Source of the DNA: an uncultured Rhodocyclaceae bacterium
Lineage (GTDB): Bacteria; Pseudomonadota; Gammaproteobacteria; Burkholderiales; Rhodocyclaceae
Assembly (NCBI GenBank): GCA_907163225.1
Contig: OU015322.1
Location: 2,023,001-2,087,000 of the forward strand
Direction of reading: 5' to 3'
DNA: 64,000 bases
The notes under the pieces were generated by a model. The model searched no databases, had not been told where the DNA came from, and saw only the letters and a list, made by a program, of their open reading frames with translations. The first letter of the stretch is position 1, and every line of letters starts with the position of its first letter. The translations under genes were made by a program, and so were the position numbers. This document shows, piece after piece, positions 55,732 through 63,933 of the stretch.

Positions 55732-55766
55732 GATTTGTAGTAGACTTTTTCCGTCTACTACAAATC
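55732..55766. promoter_or_regulatory. long inverted repeat upstream of the nucleotidyltransferase gene
   Basis: Perfect 14-bp arms GATTTGTAGTAGAC and GTCTACTACAAATC around TTTTTCC, 10 bp before the start at 55777 and 15 bp after the ilvA stop. The A/T-rich arms and lack of a trailing T-run argue against a simple terminator; an operator or an RNA hairpin covering the start is more likely. Confidence 0.6.
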
Positions 55767-55776
55767 GAGATTGGCG

Positions 55777-56838
55777 ATGTCTCCTCAAACCCCGGTAAGC
55801 CAAACGCTCTACGCGCAATTGCTCGAAGAAGCCTCGGTTTTCAACGCCACCATCTTCGAGCAAGGTATCGCCGGCAGCCCCTACCTCAACCACGCCAACG
55901 GCTACGCCTACTGGTACTGGCAGGTGGCCGCCCCCGACGGCAAGCTCAAGCGTCTTTCCCTTGGCCGGGACACCCCGGAAACCCAAGCACTCGTCGAACG
56001 CCTCAAGACGCGCAAGGCCGAAGCCAGCGAAGCCATCGCCGCCCTGCGCGCCACGACCCGCGCCTTTGTCGCCAGCGGCGGCATGAACATGGAGTCGGCC
56101 CACTTCAGGGTCATGGAACACCTCGCCCAGGCCGGTCTCTTTCGCAAAGCTCTTGTGCTGGTCGGCTCGCACGCCTTTACCGCCCTTGGCAATCTGCTCG
56201 GCCTGCGCTGGGGCAGTCAGCTCAAAACCAGCGACATGGATTTCGCCCGTGCCCAAGGCATCAGCCTCGCGCTGCCGGGAAACGCCGAGCCGATTGATGT
56301 GCTCGCGACCGCCAGGGAACTCGACCCCACGTTTTTTGCCGTACGCCAGCTTGATCACCGCCAGCCGTCGACCGCCATCATCAGCCGCAAGACCCGCATC
56401 AAGCTCGACTTCCTGACCACCCACGCGGCCTCGGAAGCCGACACGCCGCACTACTTTGCCGACCTCGGTATCGCCGCGACGCCCTTGCGCTACATGGACT
56501 ACCTGCTCGGCGGCCTCAACCGTCGCGGGCTGGTCATCGGCACCTACGCCTTCCCGATCAACCTGCCTGACCCCGCCCGCTTCGCCCTCCACAAGCTCAT
56601 CATCGCCCAGCTGAGAAGCGGCGAGGGCGATGCCAAACGGCAAAAAGATATTCGGCAAGCCGACGAACTGCTCGCGGGAATGATTGAGGTCGGGCTGGCG
56701 CATGAAATCGAGGACGCTCTCGGCGCACTCACAGCATCGAGCTATCCCAATGCACTGGCGCAAATCCGGCGGTCAGCGGAACAAACGCAACTCGCCCGCG
56801 AATGGCTGTGTCAGCAGCTGGACAAAAGGGCGCCGTAA
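55777..56838 (+). CDS. GSU2403-family nucleotidyltransferase-fold protein
   Basis: 353 residues. ALVLVGSHAFTALGNLLGLRWGSQLKTSDMDFARA is the nucleotidyltransferase signature (GS...DxD), followed by KTRIKLDFLTTHA with a third acidic residue and a helical C-terminal half. The N-terminal 80 residues contain YAYWYWQVAAPDGKLKRLSLGRDTPE. This fits the GSU2403 family, whose role is unknown; related folds act as toxins or abortive-infection proteins. It lies behind a 14-bp-arm inverted repeat and 650 bp before an R-M gene, so a defence role is conceivable (inference). ATG 55777 is preferred over TTG 55771. Confidence 0.7.
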   Translation: MSPQTPVSQTLYAQLLEEASVFNATIFEQGIAGSPYLNHANGYAYWYWQVAAPDGKLKRLSLGRDTPETQALVERLKTRKAEASEAIAALRATTRAFVASGGMNMESAHFRVMEHLAQAGLFRKALVLVGSHAFTALGNLLGLRWGSQLKTSDMDFARAQGISLALPGNAEPIDVLATARELDPTFFAVRQLDHRQPSTAIISRKTRIKLDFLTTHAASEADTPHYFADLGIAATPLRYMDYLLGGLNRRGLVIGTYAFPINLPDPARFALHKLIIAQLRSGEGDAKRQKDIRQADELLAGMIEVGLAHEIEDALGALTASSYPNALAQIRRSAEQTQLAREWLCQQLDKRAP

Positions 56839-56843
56839 ACCCA

Positions 56844-56879
56844 AAGACTCACTGCCACGGTCAACCCGAAAAACCGCCC
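56844..56879 (-). repeat. dispersed GTTGACC element, copy 14
   Basis: CCACGGTCAACCCGAAAAAC then GCCCAAAATTCAA, beginning 6 bp after the nucleotidyltransferase stop. Confidence 0.85.
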
Positions 56880-56924
56880 AAAATTCAAAACCCCGCCCAG
56901 GCTGACGCCACCGATGCCACCGAC

Positions 56925-57257
56925 TCAAGCCCCGCGCGGCGCAAACATGATGATCGCCATGCCGGCCAGCGCCACCGCCGAGCCCAGCACATCCCACGTC
57001 GTCGGCCGGATGCCATCGACCAGCCACAGCCAGACAATCGCCACGCCGATATAAACGCCGCCATAAGCCGCATAAACCCGCCCGGCCGCCGCCGGATGCA
57101 GCGACAGCAACCACGCGAACAAGGCCAGACTGAGCGCCGCCGGCAGCAGCAACCAGACGCTGCGCCCCTCGCGCAGCCACAGATAAGGCAGGTAACAGCC
57201 GACAATCTCGGCCACCGCCGTGACGAGGTACAGCAACAAGGTCTTCAATTCAGGCAT
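56925..57257 (-). CDS. YnfA/UPF0060 family membrane protein
   Basis: 110 residues, four membrane helices: [87 protein letters not shown]. This is the UPF0060 pattern, a small transporter-like family of uncertain function related to SMR proteins. Single gene, convergent with the nucleotidyltransferase. Confidence 0.9.
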   Translation of the reverse strand: MPELKTLLLYLVTAVAEIVGCYLPYLWLREGRSVWLLLPAALSLALFAWLLSLHPAAAGRVYAAYGGVYIGVAIVWLWLVDGIRPTTWDVLGSAVALAGMAIIMFAPRGA

Positions 57258-57391
57258 CGGCCAAGCCAGGACGAAAACCCCATGTTAGCCGAACCCGGCG
57301 GGGCCAGTCCTCACCGTTCGCCCTGAGTCGCGGGCCCGCCCGCGCATCAAAGAGCCAGCCAAAAGATGCCTGCCCCACGCCGCCCACATTT

Positions 57392-57426
57392 CAATTTTGG
57401 CCAAAATATCCAGTTGACCGCAGCAA
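57392..57426 (+). repeat. dispersed GTTGACC element, copy 15
   Basis: CAATTTTGGCCAAAATATCC then AGTTGACCGCAGCA, 60 bp upstream of the restriction-modification gene. Confidence 0.85.
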
Positions 57427-57485
57427 TCATTCCCCAATCCCGTCGTCATCGCTAAACTGCGCTTTTCCCTCCCAAACGCCGCCCC

Positions 57486-60400
57486 ATGACCCCCGAAGCC
57501 TTCATCGCCCACTGGAAAAACAACGCCACCACCGAACGGGCCGGGGCGCAGCAGCATTTCAGTGATCTCTGCGACCTGCTCGGCGTCGAAAAACCGCGCG
57601 ATCCCGAGAATTACTGCTTCGAGCGCGGCGCCGGCAAATCCAGCGGCGGCAACGGCTGGGCCGACGTCTGGAAGCGCGGCCACTTCGGTTGGGAAAACAA
57701 GAAACCCGGCCGCGACCTCAACGCCGCCCTCAAGCAACTCACCGACTACGCCCTGCAGCTCGACAACCCGCCGCTACTCGTCGTCTGCGACCGCGAAAAC
57801 ATCATCATCCACACCGCCTTCACCGGCTACCCGGACGAACCGCGCGAAATCCGCATCGAACAACTGATCGAGCCGGAAGCCCGCCAGCTCCTCAAATGGG
57901 TCTTCACCGACCCCGAAAAACTCCGCCCCGAAAAATCCACCGCCGCCATCACGGCCCAAGCCGCCGGCCAGTTCGCCCAGCTCGCCGCCGCCATGCGGAC
58001 ACGCGGTGAAGAAGGCCAAAAAGTCGCCCACTTCCTCGTCCAGTGCCTGTTCTGCATGTTCGCCGAAGACGAACAACTCCTCCCCGCCGGCATCTTCACC
58101 GACCTCCTCAAAAACGCCGGCAGCGACGCCGACAAAGCCGCCCGCCGCATCGAAAAACTCTTCACCGCCATGCAGAAAAAAGGCGGCGACTACGGCGACC
58201 ACGACATCGCCTGGTTCAACGGCGGCCTCTTCAAACACATCGACGTCCCGCCGCTCACCGCCACCGACCTCCAAGCCCTGCACCGCGCCGCCGCCGACAT
58301 GGACTGGCGCGCCATCGACCCCACCATCTTCGGCACACTGTTTGAGCGCGGCCTCGACCCCGCCGCCCGCGCCCCGCTCGGCGCCCACTACACCGACACC
58401 GGCACCATCGCCAAACTCATCGAGCCGCTGGTCAGCGAACCGCTCGCCGCTGAATGGGCCAAAATCCGCCCCCAACTCGCCGCCGGCCACGGCCACGGCC
58501 CCAAAAGCAAAGAAGGCAAAGCCGCCCGCGCCGCCTACCAAAGCTTCCTGCTCCGCCTCAACGCCTACCGCGTCCTCGACCCCGCCTGCGGCTCCGGCAA
58601 CTTCCTGTATCTCGCCCTCAAAGCCCTGCGCGACATCGAAAAACGCGCCCACGTCGACGCCCAGGAACTCGGCCTGCAACCCGAACTCTCCATGCAAACC
58701 GGCCCGCACAACATCCTCGGCCTCGAAATCAACGAATTCGCCGCCGAACTCGCCCGCGTCACCGTCTGGATCGGCGACATCCAATGGTGCCGCCGCAACG
58801 GCTACCCGCACGCCATCAACCCCATCCTCAAACCGCTCGACGGCATCGAACACCGCGACGCCCTGCTGACTTTCCACCCTCCCTTTCAAGGGGAGGGCAG
58901 GGGTGGGGATGGGTTAGCCGCCACCGAAGCCACCTGGCCCACCGCCGACGTCATCGTCGGCAATCCGCCCTTCCTCGGCGACAAAGTCATGCGCAGCGAA
59001 CTCGGCGCCGCCTACGTTGAAACCCTGCGCAAAACCTACGACGGCCGCGTCCCCGGCGGCGCCGACCTCGTCACCTACTGGTTCGAAAAAGCCCGCGCCC
59101 AGATCGCCGCCGGAAAACTGCAAGCCGCCGGCCTCGTCGCAACACAATCCATTCGTGCCGGCGCCAACCGCAAGGTGCTCGAACGCATCGTCGACACCAC
59201 CCGCATTTTCGAAGCCTGGAGCGACGAAGAATGGGTCAACGACGGCGCTGCCGTACGCGTTTCGCTATTGGGATTTGGGCCGATTTTTCCGGTTCACCGT
59301 GGGAATCGGCTGGATGGCGCAGAAGCGGCGTCGATCCACGCCGATTTGACGGCAGGCGCAGGACTGGATCTCACAAAAGCAAAATGCCTCCCCGAAAACA
59401 CACCCGCCGCCTTTATTGGCACACAGCAAAACGGCCCATTCAACCTTACGTTCGAAGAGGCCGCCGAATGGCTACGACAACCGAACCCGAATGGCCGTCC
59501 AAATCTCGATGTACTCAAACCGTGGGCCAACGGGCAAGACCTCGCCAAGCGCCCGACGCACACTTGGATCATCGACTTTGGAATCCAATTGTCCGAAGCG
59601 GAGGCTTCGCTCTACGAATTGCCGTTTGCGCAAATCTCCCGCGACGTTCGCCCGATGCGCGAAGCAGGCAACCGCGAATCGCGGAAACGAAATTGGTGGC
59701 GGCTCGGCGAGCCGATGCCAGCCTTGCGCGCCGCGATTGAACCGTTGGGGCGCTACCTTGCTACACCGCGCGTCGCCAAGCATCGCTACTTCGTCTGGCT
59801 GCCCAGCCAAGTCTTGCCCGACTGCCGCCTCACGGTAATCGCACGCCAGGACGACCTGACGCTGGGGCTTCTTTCGTCGCGCCCACACCTGCTTTGGGCA
59901 CTCGCCAACGCCTCGATGCACGGAGTCGGCAACGACCCAACCTACAACGCCAAATCCTGCTTCGAAACCTTCCCCTTCCCGCCCGGCCTCACCCCGCGCG
60001 ACACCGCCCCCGTCGCCGGACTAGCCTCGCCGCCCTGCATGGCCGGCGAAATCGTCGCCGCCAACATCGCCGCCGCCGCCCGCCGCCTGAACGAACTGCG
60101 CGAGAACTGGCTAAACCCGGCCGAGTGGGTCGATTGGGTCATCACCCCGGAAGAAGAAAAAGCCGGCTTCCCCAAACGCCCGGTCGCCAAACCCGGCTTT
60201 GAGGCCGACCTGAAAAAACGCACCCTGACCAACCTCTACAACGCCCGCCCCGCCTGGCTCGACCTCGCCCACAAACAACTCGACCAAGCCGTCGCCACCG
60301 CCTACAACTGGCCCGACTACACCCCCGAAACCCGACGAAGAAATCCTCCGCCGCCTGCTGGCGCTGAATCTGGAACGGGCCAGCCAGCCATGAACGACGC

Positions 60401-61001
60401 CCCCTGCGCTTTCAAGGTCGGCGACAAGGTCGTTCTGCAGTGGCTTGGCCCGGATCAGCCGGAGGCCGTGGTGACAGCTATCAACGTCCTGCGAACCTGC
60501 CCCTCAGTCTGTACGGTTTCAGTGGCTTATGCAGCCGGCAAGCAGCTCACGCTTGGCCCAGCCAGCCTCCGCCCGGCCAGCGAAAAGGCCGGGCTGCCTG
60601 CCCCCACCTGGCCGCTGTCAGCCCCAGTTGCCCTCTTCTACCACCCGCGCCCCGGCCCGCTTCTGGCGCCAGACTGGGAAGAAGACGAACTGTCGGAGGC
60701 TGCACTGGTCGAGGCGCTGGCTAATTGGGAGGGTGCGGTAGATTGCATCGCTTCCGGTTACAACTACCGCCTGGATTTCGATGAGTACGACTACGATCTG
60801 TTCAAACGGGAGTGTGTGCACGCCCTGTTGGCCAGCTTCGAGCGCCTGAAACAGCCGGTGCCTGAAGCGCTGGCCCTGCGCATCGCCGAGGCTGACGATC
60901 GTTTCAGGGATTTAACGGCGGCATGCGACTTCGTCAAAAGCGCACAGGACTACGACCCAACGGCCTTCTGGTATTACTTCCGCTGGCCGCGCCATCTTTG
61001 A
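57486..61001 (+). CDS. MmeI-type (type IIL) restriction-modification protein, frameshifted into the next gene
   Basis: Residues 1-968 are an MmeI-like single-chain enzyme. The nuclease is near the N-terminus (Asp60, Glu70 and Lys72 in WADVWKRGHFGWENKK, D-x9-ExK spacing as in MmeI). A helical spacer follows, then a gamma-type DNA methyltransferase with DPACGSGNF near 365 and NPPF near 493, and a target-recognition region with ETFPFP. The normal end (DEEILRRLLALNLERASQP-stop) lies in the +1 frame at 60334-60393; one extra base in GAAACCC at 60327-60333 fuses this ORF to the following 203-codon gene. Two repeats are inserted in frame (58871-58916; 59270-59303). Activity is therefore doubtful. 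Confidence 0.82.
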   Translation: MTPEAFIAHWKNNATTERAGAQQHFSDLCDLLGVEKPRDPENYCFERGAGKSSGGNGWADVWKRGHFGWENKKPGRDLNAALKQLTDYALQLDNPPLLVVCDRENIIIHTAFTGYPDEPREIRIEQLIEPEARQLLKWVFTDPEKLRPEKSTAAITAQAAGQFAQLAAAMRTRGEEGQKVAHFLVQCLFCMFAEDEQLLPAGIFTDLLKNAGSDADKAARRIEKLFTAMQKKGGDYGDHDIAWFNGGLFKHIDVPPLTATDLQALHRAAADMDWRAIDPTIFGTLFERGLDPAARAPLGAHYTDTGTIAKLIEPLVSEPLAAEWAKIRPQLAAGHGHGPKSKEGKAARAAYQSFLLRLNAYRVLDPACGSGNFLYLALKALRDIEKRAHVDAQELGLQPELSMQTGPHNILGLEINEFAAELARVTVWIGDIQWCRRNGYPHAINPILKPLDGIEHRDALLTFHPPFQGEGRGGDGLAATEATWPTADVIVGNPPFLGDKVMRSELGAAYVETLRKTYDGRVPGGADLVTYWFEKARAQIAAGKLQAAGLVATQSIRAGANRKVLERIVDTTRIFEAWSDEEWVNDGAAVRVSLLGFGPIFPVHRGNRLDGAEAASIHADLTAGAGLDLTKAKCLPENTPAAFIGTQQNGPFNLTFEEAAEWLRQPNPNGRPNLDVLKPWANGQDLAKRPTHTWIIDFGIQLSEAEASLYELPFAQISRDVRPMREAGNRESRKRNWWRLGEPMPALRAAIEPLGRYLATPRVAKHRYFVWLPSQVLPDCRLTVIARQDDLTLGLLSSRPHLLWALANASMHGVGNDPTYNAKSCFETFPFPPGLTPRDTAPVAGLASPPCMAGEIVAANIAAAARRLNELRENWLNPAEWVDWVITPEEEKAGFPKRPVAKPGFEADLKKRTLTNLYNARPAWLDLAHKQLDQAVATAYNWPDYTPETRRRNPPPPAGAESGTGQPAMNDAPCAFKVGDKVVLQWLGPDQPEAVVTAINVLRTCPSVCTVSVAYAAGKQLTLGPASLRPASEKAGLPAPTWPLSAPVALFYHPRPGPLLAPDWEEDELSEAALVEALANWEGAVDCIASGYNYRLDFDEYDYDLFKRECVHALLASFERLKQPVPEALALRIAEADDRFRDLTAACDFVKSAQDYDPTAFWYYFRWPRHL
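58871..58916 (+). repeat. C/G-run repeat (CTCCCTTTCAAGGGGAGGG type) inserted in the R-M gene
   Basis: CCCTCCCTTTCAAGGGGAGG is a small hairpin, followed by GCAGGGGTGGGGATGGGTT. This kind of sequence is widespread as an intergenic repeat in proteobacterial genomes. Here it adds about 15 residues (FHPPFQGEGRGGDGL) just before methyltransferase motif IV. Confidence 0.7.
59270..59303 (+). repeat. dispersed GTTGACC element, copy 16 (GTTCACC variant)
   Basis: GGATTTGGGCCGATTTTTCC then GGTTCACCGTGGGA. Read in the R-M protein as GFGPIFPVHRGN, sharing PIFPVHR with copy 6. Confidence 0.85.
60390..61001 (+). CDS. hypothetical 203-aa protein, probably a separate gene originally
   Basis: ATG 60390 overlaps the TGA (60391-60393) that would end the R-M gene in its proper frame, an ATGA coupling. 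The protein starts MNDAPCAFKVGDKVVLQWL, with a KOW- or Tudor-like beta start, then a Pro-rich middle (PLSAPVALFYHPRPGPLLAP) and an acidic helical C-terminus (WEEDELSEAALVEALANWEG; DFDEYDYDLFKRE). I do not recognise the family. Coupling to the R-M gene suggests an accessory or control role, unproven. Because of the frameshift it now reads in frame with the R-M ORF. Confidence 0.55.
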   Translation: MNDAPCAFKVGDKVVLQWLGPDQPEAVVTAINVLRTCPSVCTVSVAYAAGKQLTLGPASLRPASEKAGLPAPTWPLSAPVALFYHPRPGPLLAPDWEEDELSEAALVEALANWEGAVDCIASGYNYRLDFDEYDYDLFKRECVHALLASFERLKQPVPEALALRIAEADDRFRDLTAACDFVKSAQDYDPTAFWYYFRWPRHL

Positions 61002-61079
61002 CTGGAAAAATTGATCGCCCTCCCGCCTCGCATCAGGAACGCACATCACACCGACACGCTAAACCTCTTAAATCTCCGC

Positions 61080-61331
61080 ATGGATTACACCCTCAGCGCT
61101 CACGCCACAACGACCGTCCGATAGCGAGATATTCGCTCTGAATGGATTGCTGCGACCTTGTCCGATCCGGCAGCAACCGAACCTGACCCGGATGATCCAA
61201 CACTTACCCACGCGCTGCGCATCATTCCCGAATTTGGGGAGCGTGTGTTGCGCGTGATCTACAATCGAACCAAGCAAGCTCCGCATGTCGTGACAGCATT
61301 TTTCGACCGAGGATTGAAAGGAAAGCTATGA
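61080..61331 (+). pseudogene. DUF4258 (toxin-like) gene broken by an in-frame TAG
   Basis: The frame starting MDYTLSAHATTTVR meets TAG at 61122-61124 and then continues REIRSEWIAATLSDP, HALRIIPEFGERVLRVIYNRTKQAPHVVTAFFDRG to a TGA that overlaps the DUF2283 start. The combined 83 codons have the DUF4258 layout: a start with SxHA, a REI helix and a C-terminal VLRVIYN...VVTAFFDR strand pair. DUF4258/DUF2283 pairs are predicted toxin-antitoxin-like modules. The amber codon would stop synthesis after 14 residues. Confidence 0.7.
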
Positions 61332-61513
61332 AACTCGAATACGATCCGGCGGCCGATGCGCTTTACGTTCGCCTGAACGACCAACCCATCATTGAATCCG
61401 AGCAGATCAAGCCCGGTATCGTGCTCGACTACGACGAGGCAGGAAACGTCGTCGGCGTCGAAGTCCCGAGCGCCAGCAAGCACGATAACGCGCCGCTGAA
61501 ACAGGCGGCCTGA
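61328..61513 (+). CDS. DUF2283 domain protein (partner of DUF4258)
   Basis: 61 residues: KLEYDPAADALYVRLNDQPIIESEQIKPGIVLDYDEAGNVVGVEVPSASK is a complete DUF2283 domain (YDPxADALYVxL ... DxxGxVVGVEI). Overlaps the broken DUF4258 gene by ATGA. In such pairs it is the presumed antitoxin; here it survives while its partner is disrupted. Confidence 0.88.
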   Translation: MKLEYDPAADALYVRLNDQPIIESEQIKPGIVLDYDEAGNVVGVEVPSASKHDNAPLKQAA

Positions 61514-61796
61514 TCGCTCGGCTTGCCTTTCTTGTTTGCGCATAAAACGCGGGTTTTAAAACTACTTGCAGAGAATCCGGAGCACGGTAGAGGCTGGTTG
61601 CGGCGGGATTAAATCCAAATCGATGTTTTGAGGCAGCTAGTTACAAAATCAGCGGCCATGCCAATACATAAGCCGTTGGCATCGCCTTGTATTTATTCGA
61701 CTTTCCCAAAATCTCACGGGCAATTAACAACAACGAGCAGGGAACGCTATTTACAAAATAGCCGGGACCAAAAACAGAAACGCGTTCAGCTTGAGG
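61514..61796. other. gene-free stretch after the DUF2283 gene
   Basis: About 280 bp. AAAACGCGGGTTTT near 61542-61555 is a small terminator-like palindrome. No other gene, repeat or RNA is apparent; A/T content is higher than in the flanks. Confidence 0.4.
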
Positions 61797-62867
61797 CTAG
61801 CCCAGCATCTCCATCTGCCGCGCGTTCCAGTCGAGCACTGCGGTGCGGGTGGTCATCCGGGCGGCGAGTTCGGGGAATTCCTGTGCCACGACGTTGGCGG
61901 CGAAGCCGGACATGAAGCGGGCCTTGAGTTCGGCGCGGGCGCGGTCGACGCCGATTTCGTCGTAGGGCACGGAGGCGAGCAGCAGGAAGCCGTCGTCGGG
62001 AATGCGCCCGGCTTTCATGTTGCTCTCGATGATGCCAGCGGCCTTGCGCACGGGGTCAGCGAGGTCGGGGCTGTAGGGGCCGATGATGAGGGCGAGGTTG
62101 GGGGTGTGCAGGAAGTCGAAGCCGCGCCCGATGCAGATGACCCATTCGCGGTGCTCGATGTCGAGCCGGCGTTCGCGGCGGGCGGTTTGGTCGCGGATTT
62201 CGGCGATGTGGTCGAGGTTGCCACGGAGCAGCGGGAGGAGGTCGGCCCGCATTTGCGCCGGCATGTCGGGCAGGGTGGCGGCGAGGCGGGGTTCGAGGGT
62301 GGCGAGGTCGTCGGCGGCCAGGCTGGCGAGGTCGAGCACCGTGCCGTCGCTGCCGTGGAGAGTGAGCGCTTCTTCGTCGGTTTCAAAGCCGCAGACGAGG
62401 GGGTAAACGGTGCCGTGGCCTTGGCCGAAGATGTGTTCCATCTGCCGACGAATTTGTTGGGTGTGGGCGAGGGCGGCGGCGGTGTCGTAGCCGAAGCCGG
62501 CGCAGCCGCGCTTGGCGTCGCCGCGCGACCAGTGGTAGGTGATGAGAAAGAGCACGCGCCGGCCGGCCCCGACCATGCGCTGGACGTGGTGGGCGACAAC
62601 TTCGCCGAGGTGCGGCCAGCCGAGGTCGAACATGCCGCCGAGGTTGCGAAAGGGCATCAGGATGCCGGCCGGGGTGTTGGTGGCGACGGGGATGTTGATG
62701 CGGCCGTCCATGCATTTGAGCACGGCGATGGCGGTGGGGTGCTCGGCCAGGTAGCGCTGGCGGGCCAGCCAGGCTTCCGGGCTGCGGAAGGTCTCGCCGT
62801 GGCGCCGGGCGAGGTCGAACAGCCAGTCGATGCGCTGGCCGATGGGCTGGTTGTGGATGTCGTTCAT
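61797..62867 (-). CDS. beta-carbonic-anhydrase-like conserved protein
   Basis: 356 residues. [23 protein letters not shown] contains CxDxR (Cys52, Asp54, Arg56), the zinc/active-site motif of beta-carbonic anhydrases, and [20 protein letters not shown] further on provides His and Cys candidates for the other ligands, though not in the exact HxxC spacing. The second half ([31 protein letters not shown]) is not typical of compact beta-CAs. A CsoSCA-like or divergent CA enzyme is possible; the call is tentative. ATG 62867 follows GGAGGGGAC. Confidence 0.5.
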   Translation of the reverse strand: MNDIHNQPIGQRIDWLFDLARRHGETFRSPEAWLARQRYLAEHPTAIAVLKCMDGRINIPVATNTPAGILMPFRNLGGMFDLGWPHLGEVVAHHVQRMVGAGRRVLFLITYHWSRGDAKRGCAGFGYDTAAALAHTQQIRRQMEHIFGQGHGTVYPLVCGFETDEEALTLHGSDGTVLDLASLAADDLATLEPRLAATLPDMPAQMRADLLPLLRGNLDHIAEIRDQTARRERRLDIEHREWVICIGRGFDFLHTPNLALIIGPYSPDLADPVRKAAGIIESNMKAGRIPDDGFLLLASVPYDEIGVDRARAELKARFMSGFAANVVAQEFPELAARMTTRTAVLDWNARQMEMLG

Positions 62868-62892
62868 GTCCCCTCCGTGGATCGCTTGGTGT

Positions 62893-62927
62893 CGATTTTT
62901 TGCCTTTTTTTGCCGTCGACCGCAGGA
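62893..62927 (+). repeat. dispersed GTTGACC element, copy 17 (GTCGACC variant)
   Basis: CGATTTTTTGCCTTTTTTTG then CCGTCGACCGCAGGA, between the divergent carbonic-anhydrase-like and cysK genes, 25 bp before the minus-strand start. Confidence 0.8.
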
Positions 62928-63000
62928 CCGGCCTTGCCGGTCACCGATGATCGCGCCGTTTGCGGCACAATGCACTTTTCGACTCGCCTTGGCCACCCCC

Positions 63001-63933
63001 ATGAAGATCGCACAAAACATCACCGAACTGGTCGGCAACACGCCGCTCGTCAAACTCAACCGCGTTACTGCCGGTTGCGCCGCCACCGTCGTCGCCAAGC
63101 TGGAATTTTTCAATCCGGGCAGCAGCGTGAAGGATCGCATCGCCGTCGCGATGATCGATGCCGCCATCGCCGCCGGCAAGATCGGCCCGGATACCGTGGT
63201 GCTGGAACCGACTTCGGGTAACACCGGTATCGGCCTGGCCATGGTGTGCGCGGCACGCGGTATCAAATGCGCGTTCACGATGCCGGAGACGATGAGCCGC
63301 GAGCGCAAGTTGCTGCTCAAGGCCTACGGCGCCACGCTGATCCTGACGCCGGGATCGGAGGGCATGGGCGGGGCTATCAAGAAAGCGGAATCGCTGGCCG
63401 CCGCCGATGCGCGCTATTTCATTCCACAGCAGTTCGAGAACCCGGCCAATCCGGCGGTTCACCGCAGCACGACGGCGGAGGAAATCTGGCGCGATACCGA
63501 TGGCCAGGTCGATATTTTCATTGCCGGCGTGGGTACCGGCGGCACGGTGACCGGCGTGGGCGAGGCGCTCAAGGCGAAGAACCCGAAGGTGCAGGTGATT
63601 GCCGTTGAACCCGATGCTTCGCCGGTGCTCTCCGGCGGCCAGAAGGGGCCGCACCCGATCCAGGGCATCGGCGCCGGTTTTGTCCCGGCTGTGCTCAACA
63701 CGGGCGTCTACGACGAGGTGGTTCGCGTCGCGAACGGTGATGCGCTGACCCTGGCGCGCCGCATGGCGACGGAGGAGGGCCTGCTCGTCGGTATTTCCTC
63801 CGGCGCCGCCGTCTGGGCCGCGCTGCAGGTTGCCAAACGCCCGGAAAACGCCGGCAAGCAGATTGTCGTCATCATCCCGTCCTGCGGCGAACGCTACTTG
63901 TCGACGGTACTTTTTGAGCATCTCGACGCTTGA
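63001..63933 (+). CDS. cysK: cysteine synthase A (O-acetylserine sulfhydrylase)
   Basis: 310 residues. [17 protein letters not shown] lysine in [28 protein letters not shown], the phosphate loop [16 protein letters not shown] and [11 protein letters not shown]. Makes cysteine from O-acetylserine and sulfide. ATG 63001 fits the family; the frame extends upstream without homology. It overlaps the next gene by 4 bp (TTGA), forming a sulfur-amino-acid operon. Confidence 0.95.
   Translation: MKIAQNITELVGNTPLVKLNRVTAGCAATVVAKLEFFNPGSSVKDRIAVAMIDAAIAAGKIGPDTVVLEPTSGNTGIGLAMVCAARGIKCAFTMPETMSRERKLLLKAYGATLILTPGSEGMGGAIKKAESLAAADARYFIPQQFENPANPAVHRSTTAEEIWRDTDGQVDIFIAGVGTGGTVTGVGEALKAKNPKVQVIAVEPDASPVLSGGQKGPHPIQGIGAGFVPAVLNTGVYDEVVRVANGDALTLARRMATEEGLLVGISSGAAVWAALQVAKRPENAGKQIVVIIPSCGERYLSTVLFEHLDA

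Noticed and set aside
61791-63221. Long plus-strand frame of 476 codons opposite the carbonic-anhydrase-like gene
   Set aside because: A GC-rich shadow frame: Val/Gly/Glu-rich, no family features; the minus-strand gene has motifs and a Shine-Dalgarno.
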